From Candidatus Peregrinibacteria bacterium (lineage in GTDB: Bacteria > Patescibacteriota > Gracilibacteria > UBA1369 > UBA12463), in contig JAPLYO010000010.1 in the NCBI GenBank assembly GCA_026395555.1, forward strand, positions 1 to 40,525: a stretch of 40,525 bases of DNA. The letters are read 5' to 3'. Position 1 is the first letter of the stretch; each line of letters starts with the position of its first letter. Shown piece after piece: positions 34,051-40,525 of this stretch. Below the pieces are notes generated by a model. That model was not told the DNA's origin and did no database searches. It saw nothing but the letters and a program-made list of their open reading frames with translations. A program made the position numbers and the translations under genes.

Positions 34051-35703
34051 ATGCAAAAAGTCTGCCATCACTGTAAAATAGCGTTCATGGTGCATCCCGA
34101 AGATCTCGACTTCTACAAAGAAATGGATGTACCACCTCCAAGGCTATGCTACGTCTGTCGGATGCAGCGACGCCTCAGTTTCCGAAGTGAACGCTTCCTC
34201 TACCACCGAAAATGTGATCTGACAGGCAAGCAAATGATCTCATCGTACTCAACTGATAAGCCATTCCCCGTCTACGATATCGACGCATGGTGGTCAGACA
34301 AGTGGGATGCAAAATCATATGGTCGCGAATTTGACTTTTCCAGACCGTTCTTCGAGCAGTTTTTTGAAATGAGAAACCAGGTGCCTAGAATGGCTAGGAT
34401 CCAACAAAAACCAATGGAAAATTCTGAATACTGTAATGCCGCAGGACACTCCAAAAACTGCTACCTCTGCTTCTCTACAAATACAGGGGAGGATTGCTAT
34501 TTCGGAACATGGCTCAACAGATGCAAATCATGCGTAGACGCCACGAACGTTAACGATTCAGAACTTTGCTACGAGTGCGTAAACTGTACAAATTGCTACG
34601 ACCTGCAATATTCACGTGATTGCAAAAACTGCAGTAGCAGTATGTTTTTGCGTGCGTGTATTGGATGTACAAATTGTTTTGGCTGCTACAACCAAATACA
34701 AAAACAATACATGATCTTCAATGAACAAAAAACGAAAGAAGAATACGAAGCATTCATAATGTCACTCGAGACAGGAAGTTTTTCTGAAATTGAAGCCTTG
34801 AAGGAGCAATTTAATGAATTCTCAAAAAACTTGATAACAAAAGAATTTGATGGAACCAATAACGAAAACTGCATAGGAAATTATCTAAATAACTGTAAAA
34901 ATGTCCATTACGGATTTGAATGTGAAAATGTAGAAGATACTTCGTACAGCATGTGCATTTATCGAGCAAAAAATGCTATGGATCATTCGTATTGGGGAGA
35001 CGGAACTGAAAAAACGTATGAATGCCAAGCATGTGGATATGGAGGATACAATCTCCGATTTTGTAACCTTTGTTGGTCAAATTGTAGTGATCTCACGTAC
35101 TGCGATCAGATGTTTTCAAGTAAAAATTGCTTCGGCTGCATTGGGCTAAGACAAGCAGAATATTGCATCTTTAATAAGCAATATAGCAAAGAAGAATACG
35201 AAAAACTTGTACAAAAAATAACTACGTATATGAAAGAAACCAAAGAGTTTGGTGAGTTCTTCCCGACAACAAAAAGTCACTATGCCTATAATGAAACACT
35301 CGCCTATGAACAAATTCCCTTAACAAAGGAGGAAGTTTTGGAACGCAAATGGAAATGGAAAGAGGAAGAAGAAAATAACAGCTACAAAGGACCTAATATT
35401 GAGCTTCCAGACAGCATTAACGATGTATCAGAAGAAATAACAAAAAACATTCTCGCATCAACTCTATCGGGAAAACCATTCAAAATTATCCCCCAAGAAC
35501 TCGCTTTTTATCGTACACATCAAATTCCACTACCTCGAATAACACCAAACGAACGCCACTACGCACGTCTCCAGATGCGGAATAAACGTGTCATGTATGA
35601 TCGTATTTGCACGCAGTGCAAACAGCCAATTAGAACGACATACTCTCCGGACCGATCGGAACAGGTGTACTGCGAAAAATGCTATCTAGAGTCAGTCTAT
35701 TAA
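34051..35703 (+). CDS. Cys-rich zinc-ribbon/solenoid protein, paralog 5
   Basis: 550 aa. N-terminal ribbon CHHC ... CYVCRMQRR, KCDLTGKQMIS, WWSDKWDA. The Cys ladder has ELCYECVNCTNCYDLQYSRDCKNC and RACIGCTNCFGC. The second block ends SKNCFGCIGLRQAEYCIFNKQYSKEEYE. This is the only copy whose penultimate ribbon has lost every Cys (STLSGKPFKIIP ... RITPNERH), the end point of the series seen in paralogs 2-4. The last ribbon is intact (CTQC ... YCEKC). Last gene of the 3-4-5 unit. Confidence 0.85.
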   Translation: MQKVCHHCKIAFMVHPEDLDFYKEMDVPPPRLCYVCRMQRRLSFRSERFLYHRKCDLTGKQMISSYSTDKPFPVYDIDAWWSDKWDAKSYGREFDFSRPFFEQFFEMRNQVPRMARIQQKPMENSEYCNAAGHSKNCYLCFSTNTGEDCYFGTWLNRCKSCVDATNVNDSELCYECVNCTNCYDLQYSRDCKNCSSSMFLRACIGCTNCFGCYNQIQKQYMIFNEQKTKEEYEAFIMSLETGSFSEIEALKEQFNEFSKNLITKEFDGTNNENCIGNYLNNCKNVHYGFECENVEDTSYSMCIYRAKNAMDHSYWGDGTEKTYECQACGYGGYNLRFCNLCWSNCSDLTYCDQMFSSKNCFGCIGLRQAEYCIFNKQYSKEEYEKLVQKITTYMKETKEFGEFFPTTKSHYAYNETLAYEQIPLTKEEVLERKWKWKEEEENNSYKGPNIELPDSINDVSEEITKNILASTLSGKPFKIIPQELAFYRTHQIPLPRITPNERHYARLQMRNKRVMYDRICTQCKQPIRTTYSPDRSEQVYCEKCYLESVY

Positions 35704-35729
35704 GTGAGGCTAGTAGCTGACAAAAATTA

Positions 35730-35738
35730 TGATAGAAT
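35730..35738 (+). promoter_or_regulatory. Extended -10 promoter of the EamA gene
   Basis: TGATAGAAT, ending 9 nt before the ATG at 35748. No good -35, as is usual when the -10 is extended. Confidence 0.5.
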
Positions 35739-35747
35739 AATGGTATT

Positions 35748-36671
35748 ATGCGAAAACTCGGACCACTATTTTATGTTTTTGCGGCGGCAATTACCGGCTC
35801 TGGGACGGCAACATTAGCAAAAATCGCAGCAAACGATATCCCGCCGATGGCACTTACGTTTATCAGATTTTTTCTGGGGGCACTGATAATTTTCCCGTTT
35901 TTTCTCAAATCGGAACACCCTAAAAAAACAAAAGGTGAACTAGCGGAAATCATAGGATTATCGCTTTTAGCCGTGCTAAATCCTGTACTATTCTTTATAG
36001 GAATTAAGTACACCACAGCCATAATGGGACAGATGATTTACGTCACACTTCCGATAATAACAATTATTATTTCGTATGTAGCAGGCATAGAAAAATTAAA
36101 CACCTCGAAAATTTCCGGATTATTCATTGGCCTCATTGGCTCACTTATTCTCATACTAGGGCCATACTTTACGAATATCTCACAATTCAAATCAGGAACG
36201 ATAGGAAATCTTCTCATTTTTGCAGGAGCCTGCTCGTACGTTCTCTATACTGTTCTCATTAAAAAATATGAGAAAAAATCATCATCCATAGAATTAAATT
36301 TCTATTTTATGGCTACAGGATTAGCGATTTCACTCATACTCGCACCTATTGAAATAGCTACCAATCACGCATGGCTCTCGACACTCTCTCTATCCGGCAT
36401 ACTCGGAATGCTCTACATAGGCATTATTGGAACAGGACTATACTACCTATTTCTCATCAACGCCGTAAAAATTTCCTCACCGCTTATTTCCTCATCAACG
36501 CTCTACATACAGCCTGTATTTTCCTTTATATGGTCGTATTTTCTATTGGGCGAGTGCTTCACAATTAACCTTTTCGCAGGCGGAGTATTAACACTTTTGG
36601 GCACAATAATTATATTCAAAACATCAACTTCCCTCCCAGTATCTCCTTCCACTCAGCTCCTCGGGAAGTAA
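35748..36671 (+). CDS. EamA/DMT-superfamily transporter
   Basis: 307 aa with about ten membrane helices in two similar halves (about 5-135 and 150-285), the EamA duplication. The first half has ATLAKIAANDIPPMALTFIRFFLGALIIFPFF and the second has PLISSSTLYIQPVFSFIWSYFLLGE, both family-typical. Such carriers move metabolites, amino acids or nucleotide sugars; the substrate cannot be read from sequence. Its last 48 bp overlap the 3' end of rarA on the other strand. Confidence 0.93.
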   Translation: MRKLGPLFYVFAAAITGSGTATLAKIAANDIPPMALTFIRFFLGALIIFPFFLKSEHPKKTKGELAEIIGLSLLAVLNPVLFFIGIKYTTAIMGQMIYVTLPIITIIISYVAGIEKLNTSKISGLFIGLIGSLILILGPYFTNISQFKSGTIGNLLIFAGACSYVLYTVLIKKYEKKSSSIELNFYFMATGLAISLILAPIEIATNHAWLSTLSLSGILGMLYIGIIGTGLYYLFLINAVKISSPLISSSTLYIQPVFSFIWSYFLLGECFTINLFAGGVLTLLGTIIIFKTSTSLPVSPSTQLLGK

Positions 36672-37784
36672 CTCCTCTTTTGTGTATTTTTCATAACCGG
36701 CACCATAGCCCAAATCCTTCATAAGTTTTGTCGGAGCATTGCGTATCTTCAACGGTATGGGCAAATTTCCGTACGTACGTGCATCGTCCATCGCCTCCAA
36801 ATAAGCATCATTCACCGCTCGACTCTTAGGGGCTTTGGCCAAATAAACCACCCCATGTGACATATTGATACCCGCTTCCGGATACCCAATAGTCTCGACG
36901 GCACGGAACACAGCATTCGCCACTATCAGCGCGTTCGAATCAGCCATACCAACATCCTCAGAGGCAAAAATTACCATTCTGCGAGCGATAAATTTCGGGT
37001 CCTCGCCCGACTCGATCATCCGCGCCAAATAATACAGCGCCGCATCGGGCTGACTCGCGCGCATACTTTTGATAAACGCAGAAATCGTATTGTAGTGCTC
37101 ATCGCCTTTTTTATCATATCGCAAAAACTTGGACTGCAACGTCTGCTTGAAGTGCTCCAGCGTCAACTCACCATAGAGCTTCACGGTATTTTCAACCATC
37201 GCAATCGCCTGTCTCGCATCTCCACCGGACATAGAAACCAGCCAATCCATCGCCTCCGAATCCATCTTATAGCCTGTTCGCTCAATAATCTTTCTCATAT
37301 TCCCCTCAGGAATCTCCTCCAAAACAAACACTCGACACCTCGACAAAAGCGCCGGAATCACCTCGAAAGACGGATTTTCCGTCGTAGCACCAATGAGATA
37401 GAGCTGACCCGACTCCACCGCCGGCAACAGATAATCCTGCTGCGCCTTGTTGAAGCGATGAATCTCATCCAGGAAAAGAATCTTCGGCCCAAACAAATCC
37501 CCACTACCCTCAATAATCTTGCGTATATCCTCCTTCCCCGCTGAAACAGCAGAAAGCTCAAAATACTCAGCATTGATAGCCGATGCGTACATCCTGGCCA
37601 AAGTCGTCTTCCCCACGCCAGGCGGACCCCAGAGCAAAAAGGAAAAAAGATGCTTTTCTTCGATGGCTACCCGCAGTGGCCCCTTCGAAACAGCTTTAGC
37701 AGGGTCTCCCTTGCCTACGAGGTGCTCTTGCCCGATAAACTCATCCAGACTTTTTGGCCTTATTTTTGATGCAAGTGGTTCCAT
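36624..37784 (-). CDS. rarA: Replication-associated recombination ATPase RarA (MgsA)
   Basis: 386 aa from MEPLASKIRPKSLDEFIGQEHLVG, the standard RarA start; the frame runs on upstream but there overlaps the divergent paralog 6. Walker A is LLWGPPGVGKTTLAR, Walker B is ILFLDEIHRFNKAQQD, sensor 1 is GATTENPSFE, and the family segment RRMVIFASEDVGMADSNAL is in the C-terminal half. RarA (WRNIP1/Mgs1 relatives) acts at stalled replication forks. The stop is UGA. A TATACT -10 lies 8 nt before the ATG. Confidence 0.97.
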   Translation of the reverse strand: MEPLASKIRPKSLDEFIGQEHLVGKGDPAKAVSKGPLRVAIEEKHLFSFLLWGPPGVGKTTLARMYASAINAEYFELSAVSAGKEDIRKIIEGSGDLFGPKILFLDEIHRFNKAQQDYLLPAVESGQLYLIGATTENPSFEVIPALLSRCRVFVLEEIPEGNMRKIIERTGYKMDSEAMDWLVSMSGGDARQAIAMVENTVKLYGELTLEHFKQTLQSKFLRYDKKGDEHYNTISAFIKSMRASQPDAALYYLARMIESGEDPKFIARRMVIFASEDVGMADSNALIVANAVFRAVETIGYPEAGINMSHGVVYLAKAPKSRAVNDAYLEAMDDARTYGNLPIPLKIRNAPTKLMKDLGYGAGYEKYTKEELLPEELSGRRYWEGS

Positions 37785-37815
37785 GGAATATGAGTATACA
37801 CTTTTTAAAAAGCGA

Positions 37816-37824
37816 TGGTAGAAT
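37816..37824 (+). promoter_or_regulatory. Extended -10 promoter of paralog 6
   Basis: TGGTAGAAT, with the hexamer ending exactly 6 nt before the ATG at 37831. Same geometry as paralog 2 and the TrmB-type gene, predicting a leaderless mRNA. Confidence 0.65.
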
Positions 37825-37830
37825 GCTCCC

Positions 37831-39432
37831 ATGACAGAGAAGGAATTATGTGACAAACTAGGCATTCCCCTATCGGAAGTTCCGCATAAGGAGCGTATAC
37901 GTGAGCTCATGGCATGGCGTAATGAGTGGAAACTCTATCATCGTACATGCGACAAATCAGGAGAAAAAATCATCAGCGCTTATGCCGCCGATGCACCATT
38001 CAAGGTCTACAAAAACGAAATCTGGTGGGGCGACGGATGGGATGCATTAGATTACGGCAGAGATTACGACTTCTCGAGGCCATTTTTCGATCAGTATGCC
38101 GATCTTCAGAAGGTCGTTCCCCGCGAAGGGACATCGGTCTTCAACTCAGAAAACTGCGACTACAACAGCCACGTCCGCATGTCAAAAAACTGTTACCTCA
38201 ACTCTCTCGCTGTAGAAGGAGAAAACGTGATGTACTCGTACTGGATGGTGAAGGACACCGACGTCGTCGACTCATCCTATACCAACAACTCTACCCTCGG
38301 TTACGAGTGCACCCACGGAGAAAAACTCTACAATACGATCATGGTGGAAGAATCAAACAACACGAGCGATTCCGCTTTCTGCTACCAAGTTCGAGGTTGC
38401 GATCACTGCATGTTTTCTTCCAATATTGCGAATAAAAGTTACTACCTCTTCAATAAACCATGTACGAAAGAAGAGTTTGAAGAGGCAAAAAAGAAGTACC
38501 TCAATGGCTCATATACCAGCTGGAAAGAAGCTATGGCCCAATTTGCAACCATCAAAAAATCCACCATCCGTCGAGCCGCCAACAACATCAACTGTGAAAA
38601 CGTAACAGGCGATCACATGTTCAACTCGAGAAATTGTGAAAATGCTTTCGAGGGAAAAGATTCTGAAGATGTGTATAATTCTGTTTCGACCGGAGACTCA
38701 AAAGACCTCTACAGTATCTATTCCGCGGGTTGGCCACGATGTGAACTTATTTACTACAGTTCTGTATCTCGCGGCTGTACCGACTGCCGATTTTGCTACT
38801 ACTGCTGGCACTCAAACGACCTCACCTACTGCGATAGCTGCTCAAGCTGTACCAGCTGTTTCGGATGCATCGGCCTTCGACACAAAAAATATTGCATCCT
38901 CAACAAGCAGTACACCAAGGAAGAATACGAAGCCCTGATGCCGAAAATCGTTGAGCATCTCAAGTCTACAGGCGAGTTAGGGAAATTCTTCCCGCACAGT
39001 CTCTCAACATTCTCCTACAACGAAACAAGCGCCAACAACTTCTATCCCCTTTCAAAAGAAGAAGCTATTGCAGGCGGCTGGAGCTGGAGAGAAAAAGAAA
39101 AACAGGATTATCTTCCTGCCACGATTCCTGCACTTCCGGAAAATATAAACGATGCGCCAGAAACAATTACCAAAGAAATTCTTGCTTGTGAATCCTGCTC
39201 CAAAAATTACAAAATCATTCCACAGGAACTCTCATTTTACCAAAAAATGAACCTTCCACTCCCACGCTTTTGCCCTACCTGCAGGCACGCTCGACGCCTC
39301 TCACTCGACAATCCCCTCGAACTCTTCAACGACACCTGTCCTAAGTGCAAGATGCAAATCCAGACGAGTTATCCGCCGAACCATCCTGAAACGGTATATT
39401 GTGATGCATGCTATTTAGAGGCGATGAATTAG
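37831..39432 (+). CDS. Cys-rich zinc-ribbon/solenoid protein, paralog 6 (no N-terminal ribbon)
   Basis: 533 aa. The first 30 residues (MTEKELCDKLGIPLSEVPHKERIRELMAWR) replace the N-terminal CxxC ribbon of the other copies with a short helical segment; from TCDKSGEKIIS and WWGDGWDA the protein rejoins the family. Repeat block 1 is poorer in Cys than in the other copies. Block 2 is rich (GCTDCRFCYYCW, DSCSSCTSCFGCIGLRHKKYCILNKQY). The penultimate ribbon is complete (CESCSKNYKIIP ... CPTC), as only in paralog 1, and the last is intact (CPKC ... YCDACYLEAMN). It is separated from the other copies by eamA and rarA and has its own promoter. Confidence 0.85.
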   Translation: MTEKELCDKLGIPLSEVPHKERIRELMAWRNEWKLYHRTCDKSGEKIISAYAADAPFKVYKNEIWWGDGWDALDYGRDYDFSRPFFDQYADLQKVVPREGTSVFNSENCDYNSHVRMSKNCYLNSLAVEGENVMYSYWMVKDTDVVDSSYTNNSTLGYECTHGEKLYNTIMVEESNNTSDSAFCYQVRGCDHCMFSSNIANKSYYLFNKPCTKEEFEEAKKKYLNGSYTSWKEAMAQFATIKKSTIRRAANNINCENVTGDHMFNSRNCENAFEGKDSEDVYNSVSTGDSKDLYSIYSAGWPRCELIYYSSVSRGCTDCRFCYYCWHSNDLTYCDSCSSCTSCFGCIGLRHKKYCILNKQYTKEEYEALMPKIVEHLKSTGELGKFFPHSLSTFSYNETSANNFYPLSKEEAIAGGWSWREKEKQDYLPATIPALPENINDAPETITKEILACESCSKNYKIIPQELSFYQKMNLPLPRFCPTCRHARRLSLDNPLELFNDTCPKCKMQIQTSYPPNHPETVYCDACYLEAMN

Positions 39433-39466
39433 CCGCGCCGTGGCCGTGTCCGTGGCACTCAACGTA

Positions 39467-40300
39467 CTAGCCACGCCGCCTCAGCTCCTGATATTTTACA
39501 TCAAGACTATGCGCAATCTGATGATGCTCTTTGCATAATGGTGCTAGGAAGTTGGGATCATGGGATGGATTTAGCCCAAACCTTCTTGTATGATGAACAT
39601 CCGTTGATGGCTTCATGCAGCGCTCAGATGCGCAAATATTTCCATATTCTTGTTGGATTACATTTCTAACTTTTGCCGGAATATATCTGGAGGACGACTC
39701 AGGAAGTTCCTTTGCAATTTGACCTTTATTTTGCATGATCTCTTGCTTCCTTTTGTTGAGTATTTCCCTCAAGAGTTGATTGATATCAATGCCTTTTTCT
39801 TGAAGCCTCAAAAGTTCCCGTTCAACGTCACAGTCAAGCTCGATGGAGTGAGAGGCTCTTACAATAGTCTGCCCGGGCAGACTTTCCAAAGCTGATTCCT
39901 GGGATAATTTTACATCACGTACAAATACTTCCAGGGCATTTTTGGATAAGATTTGTACTTTCTCGGCCAACTCACCATCATTCTCCACTGTAGCAATACT
40001 CACCACTCTCACAATTTTATTCACACTGACTTCACCACTCTCTAATAAATTCTTCAACGCAGGCTTATTCTCCAACCGCTCGGCAACGTTCAGTGACTCG
40101 GCTACTTGGGCCATACTCAATCCTGCTAATCGTTCTCCAAATTCATACACACTCTTATATCCTTTCTTACGATACAATCTCCTTCTCTCTACCTCAGGCA
40201 ACAATGCTCTAAACTTATTTCTCCACAGAAGTGCCTCTCTTCCAAACTTTACACACTGCTCCAGCAGAACTTCATCCGACAAACTTCGTATGGTATCCAT
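39467..40300 (-). CDS. HNH endonuclease domain protein
   Basis: 277 aa. The C-terminal HNH domain contains CASERCMKPSTDVHHTRRFG and NFLAPLCKEHHQIAHS, giving the His-His, Asn and His of the metal-binding beta-beta-alpha nuclease plus a C-x4-C pair and a C-x2-H-H for structural zinc. The helical N-terminus (RSLSDEVLLEQCVKFGREALLWRNKFRALL ... MAQVAESLNVAERLE) resembles the leading region of DUF222-type HNH proteins. No intein, phage terminase or toxin context is visible, so its role is open. A CGTGGC/GCCACG hairpin (39451-39475) lies across its stop. The start follows an AT-rich TTATATT element. Confidence 0.85.
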   Translation of the reverse strand: MDTIRSLSDEVLLEQCVKFGREALLWRNKFRALLPEVERRRLYRKKGYKSVYEFGERLAGLSMAQVAESLNVAERLENKPALKNLLESGEVSVNKIVRVVSIATVENDGELAEKVQILSKNALEVFVRDVKLSQESALESLPGQTIVRASHSIELDCDVERELLRLQEKGIDINQLLREILNKRKQEIMQNKGQIAKELPESSSRYIPAKVRNVIQQEYGNICASERCMKPSTDVHHTRRFGLNPSHDPNFLAPLCKEHHQIAHSLDVKYQELRRRG

Positions 40301-40465
40301 AAGAATATAATTAAAAAATAAACGGGAGAAATAATTCCTGGTCGCCTATGAAGGCTTCCGTAGTGTAGGACTTATTCCTTGGCCGTTTTGTACATGAATA
40401 ATATCATTTTATCCGCAGAGAGTAAATGTAAATGACAACATTACAACGTGACAATGCACATAAAA

Positions 40466-40525
40466 ATGATGGAGTACATTTCCCCAGAAAAACGCGCCAA
40501 AAAAGACAACCCAAAATCTCTACAA
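40466..40525 (+). CDS. Possible start of a gene, cut by the window edge
   Basis: ATG ATG then EYISPEKRAKKDNPKSLQ, open to the window end (20 codons). The composition is protein-like, but too short to identify. The 165 bp before it (40301-40465) hold no other gene that I can see. Confidence 0.3.
   Translation, partial: MMEYISPEKRAKKDNPKSLQ

Noticed and set aside
26149..39432. Cys-rich proteins as cytochromes, ferredoxins or metallothioneins
   Set aside because: No CxxCH haem motif series and no CxxCxxCxxxC ferredoxin pattern. They are far too long and ordered for metallothioneins, and the paired ribbons plus cap motifs define a different architecture.

Overview
The window looks like a chromosomal segment of a bacterium with a small, AT-leaning genome, probably from the Candidate Phyla Radiation (Patescibacteria). 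That is an inference from gene content: many orphan proteins, the Cys-rich proteins described below, almost no Shine-Dalgarno sites, very short leaders, and compact convergent or overlapping genes. UGA ends several genes, including rarA and the efflux adaptor, so the standard bacterial code (11) fits and the UGA=Gly code does not.

Layout. 1-4.5 kb: the tail of a cupredoxin, then a ParB-like protein divergent from a sigma-70 region-4 protein, an orphan gene, and a protein with two or three winged-helix modules joined by an 18-bp minisatellite. 4.5-6.3 kb: msrA behind a dinB whose last domain is frameshifted. 6.4-9.8 kb: one 1116-aa orphan gene. 9.8-10.9 kb: a structured RNA resembling 6S RNA, and an M50 site-2 protease. 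11-15.2 kb: tRNA-Ser(GGA), a PAP2 phosphatase and two divergent orphan genes. 15.2-19.1 kb: typA/bipA, a higBA toxin-antitoxin pair with visible operators, tRNA-Ser(CGA) and a P-loop kinase-like protein.

19.1-25.1 kb is one leftward operon. It runs ECF sigma factor, small two-TM protein (possible anti-sigma factor), DUF5666-like protein, HlyD/MacA-type adaptor, MacB-type ATPase, MacB/FtsX permease, and a second DUF5666-like protein. This looks like an envelope-stress or export module controlled by its own sigma factor.

25.2-39.4 kb is the most unusual part. Six paralogous proteins of 533-567 aa, rich in Cys, Tyr and Asn, lie in one cluster (26149-39432). They are interleaved with a DUF475/TerC-like membrane protein, a TrmB-type regulator with its own palindromic operator, an EamA transporter, rarA, a tRNA-Leu-like gene, and a tiny promoter-terminator unit. 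The transcript of that unit would be antisense to the anticodon arm of the tRNA-like gene. The paralogs carry terminal zinc ribbons and internal Cys-rich repeats suggestive of a solenoid. At two ribbon positions, some copies keep CxxC where others read CxxTGK, recalling the C+/C- zinc-ribbon pairs of ribosomal proteins. Function is unknown; metal binding or a zinc-responsive role is the simplest hypothesis. The window ends with an HNH endonuclease gene and perhaps the start of another gene.

Transcription signals are unusually readable. Extended -10 elements (TGnTAkAAT) recur, and in three genes the hexamer lies exactly 6 nt before the ATG, implying leaderless mRNAs.
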